DNA of 64,000 nucleotides from Agrococcus casei LMG 22410 (lineage in GTDB: Bacteria; Actinomycetota; Actinomycetes; Actinomycetales; Microbacteriaceae). Under the pieces are notes generated by a model that saw only the letters and a list, made by a program, of their open reading frames with translations, did no database searches and had not been told where the DNA came from. The DNA is taken from the NCBI RefSeq assembly GCF_900163565.1, contig NZ_FUHU01000045.1, forward strand, positions 62,001 to 126,000. Direction: 5' to 3'. The translations under genes were made by a program, and so were the position numbers. Positions 19,498 to 32,102 of this stretch are shown here, one piece after another; position 1 is the first letter of the stretch, and every line of letters starts with the position of its first letter.

Positions 19498-19525
19498 TTG
19501 ACACAGCGAAGAGAAGTGGTAAATT
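19498..19525 (+). promoter_or_regulatory. rrn promoter P4, nearest the 16S gene
   Basis: TTGACA (19498-19503), 16-bp spacer, TAAATT (19520-19525). The -10 and spacer differ from P1-P3, so it may be regulated differently. Confidence 0.75.
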
Positions 19526-19741
19526 AGAGAAGTTGCCTCAGAGCAAGCCGCAAGGCCCAACTGAGAGCGTCCGATCCTTGAGAACTCAACAGCGTGCACA
19601 ATGTCAAATGCCAAATAACTCGTTGTGTTGTTTACAACACACGATTCCTTTGGACAAACGAGATTGTCAGCAAGACAGTCTGAATTGTCAGCATCAAACT
19701 CGTTTCTGCAGCGATATTCCTCGCAGCAGAAACAACATTTC
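19526..19741 (+). promoter_or_regulatory. rrn leader with antitermination-like box and processing stems
   Basis: Transcribed leader of about 215 nt. CTTGAGAACTCAACAGCGTG near 19577-19596 resembles the actinobacterial rrn leader antitermination/processing element and is echoed in the 16S-23S spacer near 21529. A perfect stem TGTGTTGT-tt-ACAACACA lies at 19624-19641, and GTTTCTGC and GCAGAAAC near 19701 and 19726 can pair just before the 16S start. No protein-coding gene is apparent. Confidence 0.6.
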
Positions 19742-24724
<4,983 letters not shown>

Positions 24725-24823
24725 TGCTTACTTCTAAGTAATACTTGCGTCCACTTTGTGGTTCTCGATGTACGGTCGAGAACAAAAATGATCTAACTAT
24801 TGATCGACTGAAACATCCATAGT

Positions 24824-24941
24824 GTTTCGGCGGCCATAGCGAGAGGGAAACGCCCGGTCACATTCCGAACCCGGAAGCTAAGCCTCTCAGCGCCGATGGT
24901 ACTGCAGGGGGGACCCTGTGGGAGAGTAGGACACCGCCGAA
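24824..24941 (+). rRNA. 5S ribosomal RNA
   Basis: About 118 nt. The terminal helix pairs GTTTCGGCGG with CCGCCGAAC; internal conserved segments are GGCCATAGCGAGAGGG, CCGGTCACATTCCGAACCCG and GGGAGAGTAGGACACCG. It lies 99 nt after 23S and 14 nt before the operon terminator. Confidence 0.95.
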
Positions 24942-24955
24942 CTTTCTTTGAGAGG

Positions 24956-24990
24956 GGCCCCAGCTATTCAGCTGGGGCCTTTCGCTTTTT
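24956..24990 (+). terminator. rrn operon terminator
   Basis: GGCCCCAGCT, loop ATTC, AGCTGGGGCC (24956-24979), followed by TTTCGCTTTTT. A classical intrinsic terminator with a T-rich tract, the clearest of its kind in the window. Confidence 0.93.
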
Positions 24991-25052
24991 CTGGGAAGTT
25001 GTTACCTGCGTCGAATCCATCGGTTCGCGCTGAGATCTGGGAGGCTTGTTCC

Positions 25053-26885
25053 ATGGCAGAGCAGCATGATGACGAGCGTTCGGATCGCTCACGCGGCGGC
25101 GACGATCGCCGGCAGAGCAGCAGCGGACGCGGTGAGCGCGGACGTCGTGATGGTGACCGTCGGGGTGGATCCTCGCAGGGTGACCGTCGTCCGTCCTATG
25201 GCAACCGCAAGCCCTATGGCGAGCGCAGGAACGACCGTGGTGAGCGTCGCTCCTACGGTGATCGTGACAACCGCAGTGACCGTGGCGAACGTCGTCCCTA
25301 TGGCGACCGTGACAACCGCGACCGCAAGCCGTACGGTGATCGCAGCAGCGACCGTGGTGAGCGTCGCTCCTATGGTGACCGTGACAATCGTGATCGTAAG
25401 CCATACGGTGATCGCAACAGCAGCGACCGTGGCGAACGTCGTCCCTACGGTGACCGCGACAACCGTGACCGGAAGCCGTACGGTGATCGCGACAACCGTG
25501 ATCGCAAGCCCTACGGTGACCGCAACAATGATCGTGGCGAACGTCGCCCCTATGGCGACCGTGACAACCGTGATCGCAAGCCCTACGGTGACCGCAACAG
25601 CAGCGACCGTGGCGAACGTCGTCCCTATGGTGACCGTGACAACCGCGATCGTAAGCCATACGGTGATCGCGACAGCAACGATCGTGGTGAGCGTCGTCCC
25701 TATGGTGACCGCGATATTCGTGATCGCAAGCCGTACGGTGACCGCAACAACGACCGTGGTGAGGGTCGCTCCTATGGTGATCGCGACAACCGTGGTGACC
25801 GCGACCGCAAGCCTTACGGTGTGCGCAACCACGCACAGCGTGGAGGTCGCGACCGCGAAGACGACGGCATGCCCGATCTGCGTCCAGTCCGCGAGCGATT
25901 CCGGGCGCCGGATCTGCCGGCGGATGTCACACCGGACGAGCTCGACGGCATCGCCCGCATGCAGCTCAAGACGCTGCAGAAGGAGAACGCAGACGTCGCG
26001 GCAATGCATCTTGCGATGACAGCCCGTCTGATCGACGACGACCCCGAGCTAGCGCACCAGCACGCGCTCGCCGCATCCCGAACCGCGGGACGCATCGGAG
26101 TCGTCCGCGAGACGCTGGGCATCACTGCGTACACGACCGGTGACTTCGCACTTGCCCTGCGTGAGCTGCGCACCTACCGTCGCATCACCGGCAATGACGA
26201 TCAGATTCCACTCATGGTCGACTGCGAGCGTGGCCTTTCGCGCCCTGAGAAGGCACTCGAGCTGGCACGCTCTGTCGACGCGTCGAAGCTCGACACCGAA
26301 GTCCGTGTTGAGCTCGCCATCGCGAAGAGCGGTGCACGACTCGACCTCGGACAGGCTCAGGAAGCCCTTGAAGAGCTGCGCATCCCCGAGCTCGATCGCA
26401 CACGTGCATTCGACTACTCGCCGGCGCTGTTCGCAGCACACGCGACAGTCCTCGAGGAGCTCGGCCGCACAGAAGAGTCGGCTGAATGGTTTGCACTCAG
26501 CGACAAGGCTGTCGATGCACTCGAGAATGCCTACCTCGAAAAGGGCACCGAAGAGGTGTCCATCGAGGAAGAGCGTCTGCCAGAGCCAGAGCCAGAGCTC
26601 GAGCCGGAGCAGGAGCAGGAGTCTGACGAAGCAGTTGCTGACGAAGTAGTTGTTGATGAAGCAGTTGCTGACGAAGCACCTGTCGAGGTCGAGGAAGCAG
26701 CAGCTGACGAATCTCCTGTCGAGGCAGCTCCCGTCGAAGAAGCACCGGTCGCGGAAGCGCCCGTGTCAGAAGATGAGGCGGCACCCGTCGCTGAAGTCTC
26801 TGAGACACCAGCTGACGCAGCTGGCGCAGCTGACGCTGACGACGCTGAAGACGACATCGCCCTGTTTGACTTCAAGGAGGACTAG
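25053..26885 (+). CDS. Rv1691-like TPR-type protein with arginine-rich repeat N-terminus and acidic tail
   Basis: A 610-residue protein in three parts. Residues about 1-260 are a low-complexity array of a ~22-residue unit with halves RGERRPYGDR and NRDRKPYGDR, rich in Arg, Asp, Gly and Tyr, almost certainly disordered. Residues about 285-500 are Ala/Leu-rich helical repeats (AMTARLIDDDPELAHQHALA, LRELRTYRRITGNDDQIPLM), TPR-like and comparable to Rv1691. Residues about 505-610 are an acidic Glu/Ala/Val/Pro tail. ATG 25053 has GGGAGG upstream; a longer frame from 24948 would start inside the rrn terminator. It overlaps the HAD gene by 1 nt. The position before HAD, Rv1693-like and tlyA matches M. 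tuberculosis. Molecular function unknown; RNA or ribosome association is only a guess. Confidence 0.82.
   Translation: MAEQHDDERSDRSRGGDDRRQSSSGRGERGRRDGDRRGGSSQGDRRPSYGNRKPYGERRNDRGERRSYGDRDNRSDRGERRPYGDRDNRDRKPYGDRSSDRGERRSYGDRDNRDRKPYGDRNSSDRGERRPYGDRDNRDRKPYGDRDNRDRKPYGDRNNDRGERRPYGDRDNRDRKPYGDRNSSDRGERRPYGDRDNRDRKPYGDRDSNDRGERRPYGDRDIRDRKPYGDRNNDRGEGRSYGDRDNRGDRDRKPYGVRNHAQRGGRDREDDGMPDLRPVRERFRAPDLPADVTPDELDGIARMQLKTLQKENADVAAMHLAMTARLIDDDPELAHQHALAASRTAGRIGVVRETLGITAYTTGDFALALRELRTYRRITGNDDQIPLMVDCERGLSRPEKALELARSVDASKLDTEVRVELAIAKSGARLDLGQAQEALEELRIPELDRTRAFDYSPALFAAHATVLEELGRTEESAEWFALSDKAVDALENAYLEKGTEEVSIEEERLPEPEPELEPEQEQESDEAVADEVVVDEAVADEAPVEVEEAAADESPVEAAPVEEAPVAEAPVSEDEAAPVAEVSETPADAAGAADADDAEDDIALFDFKED
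25200..25830 (+). repeat. In-gene tandem repeats encoding RGERRPYGDR/DRKPYGDR units
   Basis: Imperfect repeats, mostly 66-69 nt long with shorter half-units, recur about a dozen times (CGTCCCTATGG, GACCGTGACAACCG and CGCAAGCC blocks). Synonymous differences between copies (GGC/GGT, CGC/CGT, TAC/TAT) show divergence under protein-level constraint. This region is prone to slippage and copy-number change. Confidence 0.85.
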
Positions 26886-27874
26886 TGCGGCCGATTGACG
26901 GCATCGACCTGCTGCTGCTCGATCTTGACGGAGTCGTCTACAAGGGCGCGCACGCGATTCCCCATGCAGTTGAGGCAATCAACGGCTCGGGCGTGCCTGC
27001 GGCGTACCTGACGAACAACGCGGCGCGCACCGACACCCAGGTTGCTGACCACCTGGCCTCGTTCGGCTTGGCTGTGCGCGCATCCGACGTCGTCACGAGC
27101 CCGCAGGCGGCGATGAACCTGCTTGCGTCGCACGTTCCCGACGCGGGACGCGTGCTCGTGGTGGGTGGCGAAGGCATCACAGCTGAGATCGCGAAGCGCG
27201 GCTGGCAGGTGGTGCGCAAGGCATCCGAGCAGCCGCACGCGGTCGTGCAGGGCTTTGCTCCGCACGTGTCATGGACAGATCTCGCTGAGGCGAGCTTCGC
27301 TCTGCAGCGCGGAATCCCGTGGGTCGCAACGAACATGGACTGGACGATGCCCGTTGCCGAAGGCATCGCGCCGGGCAACGGAACACTCGTGTCTGCTGTG
27401 CACACCGCTGTCGGGCGGATGCCCGAAGTGGCGGGCAAGCCTGAACGCCCCATCTTTCAGCTGGCGAAGGGGCGCTTCGGCGCTTCGTCGCCCATGATGA
27501 TCGGCGACCGCCTCGACACCGACATCGAGGGCGCGAACAAGGTCAAGATGAAGACGCTGCATGTGCTCACTGGCATCGATCAGGCACGGCAGCTGATCGC
27601 GGCGCCGAAGATGCGGCGCCCGGATTACATCGTGCAGGATCTGCGCGAACTCGGCGACGACTACGAGGTGCCGCGCGAGACGCTCGAGAAGTCGACCGGC
27701 AACGTGTTCTTCGAGGTCGGCCGTGCCGCTGTGAAGCGCAGCGGCAACCGCGTCGAGCTGCTGCGAGCAGGGGAGCGCCATGTCGACACCGTGCGCGCTG
27801 CGTGCATCGCTGTGTGGACGAGTGACTTCAACATCCACGGCATGCACATCGGCAAGGAGATCCTCGAGCTCTGA
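26885..27874 (+). CDS. HAD-superfamily phosphatase (NagD/Rv1692-like)
   Basis: A haloacid-dehalogenase hydrolase of 329 residues with NagD-type organisation: motif I LLLLDLDGVVYKG, motif II region YLTNNAARTD, and motif III/IV FGASSPMMIGDRLDTDIEGA. A cap domain lies between. M. tuberculosis Rv1692 at the same position is a glycerol-3-phosphate phosphatase; that activity is an inference here. After the catalytic part, a C-terminal extension of about 75 residues (from near residue 255) is unlike the core family. GTG 26885 shares its G with the preceding stop TAG. Confidence 0.87.
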   Translation: MRPIDGIDLLLLDLDGVVYKGAHAIPHAVEAINGSGVPAAYLTNNAARTDTQVADHLASFGLAVRASDVVTSPQAAMNLLASHVPDAGRVLVVGGEGITAEIAKRGWQVVRKASEQPHAVVQGFAPHVSWTDLAEASFALQRGIPWVATNMDWTMPVAEGIAPGNGTLVSAVHTAVGRMPEVAGKPERPIFQLAKGRFGASSPMMIGDRLDTDIEGANKVKMKTLHVLTGIDQARQLIAAPKMRRPDYIVQDLRELGDDYEVPRETLEKSTGNVFFEVGRAAVKRSGNRVELLRAGERHVDTVRAACIAVWTSDFNIHGMHIGKEILEL

Positions 27875-27877
27875 CGC

Positions 27878-28555
27878 TCAGTCTTCGCTGTCGTGCCAGT
27901 CGAGCCATCGGCGGATGCGCGCTGCATCTGGCGCGATGCCGTAGGCGTCGAAGAACAGCGGCTCGAAGCCCTGGCCGTAGTTCCAGCCGAGCGACCTTGA
28001 GGCGATCGCGAGATCGAGCCATCGGTCGGCCACGCCGACCCTTGCGACATCGACGATTCCGGCGAAGGATCCGTCGGGCGCGATGACGGTATTCGGTGCG
28101 CACGCGTCGCCGTGCGAGACGACGAGGTCATCGTCGGCGGAAGCCGGTGCGCTGCTCATGAACGGACAGTCAGCCGCATCGAGGGTGTGCAGTCGCCGCA
28201 GGCCGGTCGCGATGGCGCGCACCGCATCCGATGGTCTGCGCAGCCACTCGTCGGTGACCGCGCCGGCTCCGGGGAGGGCGGCGGTGACGAGCACCTCGCC
28301 GTCGTCTTCGGCTGCGAACTCGATCGGCTGGGGTGCGGGGAATCTGCCGTCGAGCCAGCGCATGCGCATGAATTCCTCGCCGAGGGACTCGGAGCTGTCT
28401 GCGGGGTCGCACTTCACGTATCGGTCGCCGGCGAACCAGGTCGTGCCGCCGGCCTGATTGAGCCAGATGCACTCGGCGTCGTCGCCGAGGCGGCTGCGCA
28501 CCGAGTCGGGAATCGGGGGCCTCGTTGCGGGCCTGCCAGCGAGATCAGTGCGCAT
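27878..28555 (-). CDS. Compact APH(3')-type aminoglycoside phosphotransferase-like kinase
   Basis: A 225-residue protein clearly related to aminoglycoside 3'-phosphotransferases. It has an ATP-site lysine in RYVKCDP, LRRLHTLDAADCPF, the catalytic loop VVSHGDACAPNTV (Asp base, Asn) and the metal-binding Asp in FAGIVDVARVGVADRWLDLAIA. Compared with APH(3')-II (264 residues) it lacks about 40 residues of helical insert between the CPF and HGD segments, so aminoglycoside binding may be altered. The start ATG 28555 lies 7 nt after a minus-strand TAGTGT hexamer (28568-28563) with no Shine-Dalgarno, so it is probably leaderless. It is oriented against the tlyA-nadK-recN genes, unlike M. tuberculosis. 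Resistance is not assured. Confidence 0.78.
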   Translation of the reverse strand: MRTDLAGRPATRPPIPDSVRSRLGDDAECIWLNQAGGTTWFAGDRYVKCDPADSSESLGEEFMRMRWLDGRFPAPQPIEFAAEDDGEVLVTAALPGAGAVTDEWLRRPSDAVRAIATGLRRLHTLDAADCPFMSSAPASADDDLVVSHGDACAPNTVIAPDGSFAGIVDVARVGVADRWLDLAIASRSLGWNYGQGFEPLFFDAYGIAPDAARIRRWLDWHDSED

Positions 28556-28597
28556 ATCGCTCACACTACGCGGGGCGCGAGCCGGTACGCTCGTGAC

Positions 28598-28729
28598 GTG
28601 ACCGATGAACCGCACCGCGAGGAAGACCTCATAGACGAGCTCGACATCATCGAAGAGCAGCCGCTTGAGGCACGCGCCCCCATGTACGGGCGCATTCACG
28701 AACGGCTGCAGGCAGAACTGGACGCATAG
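28598..28729 (+). CDS. Rv1693-like small conserved protein
   Basis: A 43-residue protein (MTDEPHREEDLIDELDIIEE, then a basic helix ending RIHERLQAELDA). It is strongly acidic at first and amphipathic at the end. The start GTG 28598 lies 6 nt after TACGCT (28586-28591), so the transcript is probably leaderless. Its TAG stop overlaps the GTG of tlyA by 1 nt. M. tuberculosis has a 58-residue protein, Rv1693, at this same place before tlyA, which supports a real gene. Function unknown. Confidence 0.72.
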   Translation: MTDEPHREEDLIDELDIIEEQPLEARAPMYGRIHERLQAELDA

Positions 28730-29517
28730 TGCGGCTCGACGTCGCCCTCGCCGCTCGCGGCCTGGCACGCAGCCGCTCGCACGCACGGCAGCTGATCGAC
28801 GCGGGCAGCGTGCTCGTCGACGGCGCGCACGCCAAAGCGGGCGCTCAGGTCGATGATCAGACGGTGCTCGAAGTCGCCGAGGATCGCTACGTGTCTCGCG
28901 GGGCCCAGAAGCTGCTGCGAGCGCTCGACGTCTTCGGCGTTGACGTACGCGGACGCAGCGCGATCGACGTCGGTGCATCGACGGGCGGATTCACCCAGGT
29001 GCTGCTCGAGCGCGGCGCACAGCACGTGACAGCGCTCGACGTCGGCCACGGGCAGTTCGCGCTGCCCAACGAAGTCGAGGCGGGCCGGGTGCGGCTGCTC
29101 GAGGGCACGAACGTTCGCGATGTGGCACCTGGCGACCTCGACGCTGCGATCGACCTTGTCGTCACCGACATCTCGTTCATCTCGGTCGCCTTCATCTTCG
29201 AGCCGCTGGCGGCGGCACTGCCTGGTGTGGCCGACTGGGTGCTGCTGATCAAGCCGCAGTTCGAAGTCGGCCGCGGCAGCATCGGCGACGGCGTCGTGCG
29301 CGATGCAGCGCTTCGCGAGAACGCTGTCGGCAGCGTGGTCGAGGCGGCGGCGGGCTTCGGGCTCGCCCTGCGCGGTCTGGCGAAGAGTCCGATCGCAGGA
29401 GCCAAGGGCAACGTCGAGTATCTCGCGCACTTCGTGAACGGTGCCGCTGATGCGACACAATGGAGGGCGATGTTCGCAACCACTGAGGGAGGAGCAGAAG
29501 CATGCGCAGATTCCTGA
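28729..29517 (+). CDS. tlyA: TlyA-type rRNA 2'-O-methyltransferase
   Basis: A 262-residue protein: S4 RNA-binding domain (residues 1-60, RLDVALAARGLARSRSHARQ) followed by an FtsJ-like SAM methyltransferase domain. Motif I is AIDVGASTGGFTQVLLERGA, motif IV is LVVTDISFISV, and LLIKPQFEVGR follows. In mycobacteria TlyA methylates 16S and 23S rRNA and confers capreomycin sensitivity. GTG 28729 shares a base with the previous stop. The gene overlaps nadK by 16 nt. Confidence 0.93.
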   Translation: MRLDVALAARGLARSRSHARQLIDAGSVLVDGAHAKAGAQVDDQTVLEVAEDRYVSRGAQKLLRALDVFGVDVRGRSAIDVGASTGGFTQVLLERGAQHVTALDVGHGQFALPNEVEAGRVRLLEGTNVRDVAPGDLDAAIDLVVTDISFISVAFIFEPLAAALPGVADWVLLIKPQFEVGRGSIGDGVVRDAALRENAVGSVVEAAAGFGLALRGLAKSPIAGAKGNVEYLAHFVNGAADATQWRAMFATTEGGAEACADS

Positions 29518-30389
29518 TCGCCTTCCACTCGGGGCGGGCAGACTCCGTGACCATGGCCGCAACGATCTGCCGACGGCTGCAGGCGGCCGGCATCGAGCCG
29601 CTCGTGCTTCGCGCCGATCGTCCGGCGCTGCTGGCTGCGGCCCCCGAGCTCGAGACTGTCGGCGAGTACGCAGACGGTCACATCGACATCATCCTGACGC
29701 TGGGCGGCGACGGCACCATTCTGCGTGCGGCTGAGCTGCAGCGCAGCACGGGAGCACCGCTGCTCGGCATCAACATGGGCCACGTCGGCTTCCTGGCCGA
29801 GGCCGAGGTGCGCGACGTCGACGCCGTCATCGAGCGGGCGGTCTCTGGCGACTACACGGTCGAGGAGCGCACGGTGCTCGACGTGCAGGTCATCGTCGAA
29901 GCCGAAGAGGTGTACCGCACATGGGCCGTCAACGAGGCGGCGATCGAGAAGGTCGACTCCGGCCGCATGATCGAGGTGATGCTCGAGATCGACGATCGCC
30001 CGATCTCGTCGTTCGGCACTGATGCTGTGATCCTCGCGACGCCGACTGGCTCGACCGCATACTCGTTCTCGGCGGGAGGCCCGATCGTGTGGCCCGAGGC
30101 CGACGTGATGCTCATGGTGCCGCTCGGGGCGCATGCGCTGTTCACCAGGCCGCTCGTCGTGGGGCCGCGCTCGCGCATGACGGTGCGCATCGCCGACCAC
30201 AGTGTCGACGGAGCAACGCTGTGGTGCGACTCGCGGCGCACGTTCGAGCTGCCGCAGGGGGCCGAGGTGCACGCGACTCGCGACACGCAGCCGCTGCGGT
30301 TCGCGCGCCTGTCGCACGCACCGTTCGCAGACCGACTCGTGGCGAAGTTCGACCTGCCGGTCGAGGGCTGGCGGAGCAGAAGAGCATGA
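29502..30389 (+). CDS. nadK: NAD kinase
   Basis: Phosphorylates NAD to NADP. 295 residues with the ATP-binding LTLGGDGTILRAAEL, the NE/D motif in TWAVNEAAIEKV, and the Gly-rich ATPTGSTAYSFSAGGPIVWP. GGAGGAGC upstream of ATG 29502 lies inside tlyA. It ends with an ATGA overlap with recN, forming the tlyA-nadK-recN operon conserved in actinobacteria. Confidence 0.96.
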   Translation: MRRFLIAFHSGRADSVTMAATICRRLQAAGIEPLVLRADRPALLAAAPELETVGEYADGHIDIILTLGGDGTILRAAELQRSTGAPLLGINMGHVGFLAEAEVRDVDAVIERAVSGDYTVEERTVLDVQVIVEAEEVYRTWAVNEAAIEKVDSGRMIEVMLEIDDRPISSFGTDAVILATPTGSTAYSFSAGGPIVWPEADVMLMVPLGAHALFTRPLVVGPRSRMTVRIADHSVDGATLWCDSRRTFELPQGAEVHATRDTQPLRFARLSHAPFADRLVAKFDLPVEGWRSRRA

Positions 30390-32059
30390 GCAGACCCGCT
30401 CTCACTGAGCTGAGCATCCGGGGCCTCGGCGTCATCGAATCCGGCGTGCTGCCGGTCGGCCACGGCTTCACCGCCATCACGGGCGAGACCGGTGCAGGCA
30501 AGACGATGGTGCTGCAGGCCCTGTCGCTGCTGAGAGGCGAGCGCGCCGACAGCGGCGCTGTGCGCCGCGGGGCTGATCGCGCATCCGTGCAGGGCATCTG
30601 GTCGGGAGTCGAAGCGGATGCGCGCCAGCTGGTCGAAGACGCCGGCGGCACCGCAGACGACGACGAGGTGATCCTCGGGCGAACGGTGCAGAGCACGGGC
30701 CGATCGCGTGGGCAGGCCGGCGGAGTAGCGGTGCCCGCGAGTCTGCTGGCATCGGTGACCGGACAGCTGGTCGCGGTGCACGGACAGGCCGATCAGCAGC
30801 GGCTGCGATCGGCGACGGCACAGCGTCAGGCGCTCGACCGCGGAGCCGGCAGGCAGCTCGAGGCGACATTCCTCGACTACGCAGATCATCTGCTGGCCTG
30901 GCAGCGGGCGAAGGCCGAGCTCGACGACATCACGGCGAACCGCGAGGCGCGTGCTCGCGAGGCGGCGATGCTGCGCGAGGAGCTCGAGCAGATCTCGGCC
31001 GTCGACCCGCAGCCCGACGAAGACGAAGAGCTGGCAGCGCTCGCGAACCGCCTGCAGCATGCCGAGGGGCTGCGACAGGCTGTCGCGGAGGCGCAGGCGT
31101 CGATCTCGAATGACACCGACGCGCCCGATGCCGTGACGCTCGCGGGGCAGGCTCGCAGGCTCGTGGAGCGCGAGGACGACCCGCTGCTGGCTCCTGTGAC
31201 CGAGCGGCTGATCGCCGCCGAGACCGCGCTGTCTGAGGCTTCGAGCGAGCTCGTGAACTATCTCGACGCGCTCGCGGCTCCTGAGCGGTCGGCCGACGAG
31301 GTGCAGACGCGACTGCATGAGGTCATGGCGATCGTGCGCCGCTACGGCTCCATCGACGAGGCGCTCTCGCACGGCGCGTCGGGTGCTCTGCGCATCGCCG
31401 AGCTCGATGACGACGACGCCAGCACTGAGCGCCTGCAGGCCGAGGTCGAGCGCGAGCATGCGAAGGCGCTCGAGCTGGCAGAGAGCATCACACAGCAGCG
31501 GCAGGCGGCCGCGCAGCGGCTGTCTGCTGCCATCGAAGCCGAGCTGCGGCAGCTCGCCATGCCCAACGCGAAGGTCACGATCGACGTGGTGCCCGGCGAA
31601 GAGCTGCACCAGCACGGCCGTGACGAGGTGCGCATCCTGCTTGCTCCTCACCCCGGTGCTGATCCGCGGCCGGTCGCAACGAGCGCTTCGGGAGGCGAGC
31701 TCTCGCGTGTGATGCTCGCGATCGAGGTCGCTCTGGCCTCTGGCGATGTGCCGACGCTCGTATTCGACGAGGTCGACGCCGGTGTCGGCGGCGAGGCGGC
31801 GATCGAGATCGGACGACGCCTTGCGAGGCTGTCGGAGCACGCGCAGGTGATCGTGGTGACGCACCTGGCGCAGGTCGCGGCATTTGCATCGACGCATGTG
31901 CGCATCGAGAAGGGCACCGACGGCGAGGTGACGTCTTCGAGCATCGCCGAAGTGCGTGGCGAAGCTCGTGTGTCAGAGCTGGCTCGTATGCTTGCCGGAA
32001 CAGATTCGAAGGTGGCGCTCGCACACGCACGTGAGCTGCTGGCAGACGCTGCGGGCTGA
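30386..32059 (+). CDS. recN: DNA repair protein RecN
   Basis: SMC-like ATPase of double-strand break repair, 557 residues. Walker [18 protein letters not shown] is near residue 33, followed by the EVILGRTV and [21 protein letters not shown] segments; a long coiled coil spans about residues 150-390; the signature [13 protein letters not shown] and Walker [14 protein letters not shown] lie near the C-terminus. Start chosen at ATG 30386, overlapping the nadK stop. M. tuberculosis has two genes between recN and pyrG (Rv1697-1698); they are missing here. Confidence 0.95.
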   Translation: MSRPALTELSIRGLGVIESGVLPVGHGFTAITGETGAGKTMVLQALSLLRGERADSGAVRRGADRASVQGIWSGVEADARQLVEDAGGTADDDEVILGRTVQSTGRSRGQAGGVAVPASLLASVTGQLVAVHGQADQQRLRSATAQRQALDRGAGRQLEATFLDYADHLLAWQRAKAELDDITANREARAREAAMLREELEQISAVDPQPDEDEELAALANRLQHAEGLRQAVAEAQASISNDTDAPDAVTLAGQARRLVEREDDPLLAPVTERLIAAETALSEASSELVNYLDALAAPERSADEVQTRLHEVMAIVRRYGSIDEALSHGASGALRIAELDDDDASTERLQAEVEREHAKALELAESITQQRQAAAQRLSAAIEAELRQLAMPNAKVTIDVVPGEELHQHGRDEVRILLAPHPGADPRPVATSASGGELSRVMLAIEVALASGDVPTLVFDEVDAGVGGEAAIEIGRRLARLSEHAQVIVVTHLAQVAAFASTHVRIEKGTDGEVTSSSIAEVRGEARVSELARMLAGTDSKVALAHARELLADAAG

Positions 32060-32088
32060 GCCTCGCGAACGAAACCGAAAGAGTGAGA

Positions 32089-32094
32089 TAGCAT
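32089..32094 (+). promoter_or_regulatory. -10 element of pyrG (leaderless)
   Basis: TAGCAT ends 8 nt before GTG 32103; no Shine-Dalgarno precedes that GTG. A TTG at 32094 is an alternative start but falls within the hexamer. Confidence 0.4.
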
Positions 32095-32102
32095 TGAAGC
32101 CC

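Larger units (their letters stand above)
19249..19525 (+). repeat. Array of four rrn promoters with exact 83-bp period
   Basis: The -35 boxes begin at 19249, 19332, 19415 and 19498, exactly 83 bp apart, and each -35/-10 spacer is 16 bp. After the middle promoters the sequence GACAAGTTGCCTCGGCA recurs, a potential TTGCC/GGCAA hairpin, and a related AAGTTGCCTC follows the last. Units 2 and 3 are the most alike (shared GTGTGTATGATGGACAAGTT). The array looks like serial duplication of one promoter module, with first and last copies diverged. Confidence 0.85.

Noticed and set aside
24948-25052. Upstream extension of the repeat protein
   Set aside because: It would start within the rrn terminator; ATG 25053 has a good ribosome binding site.
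24964-26009. Long Cys/His-rich and Thr/Val-rich minus-strand frames opposite the repeat protein
   Set aside because: They follow from the repetitive coding sequence read backwards; composition is periodic and no start signal is present.
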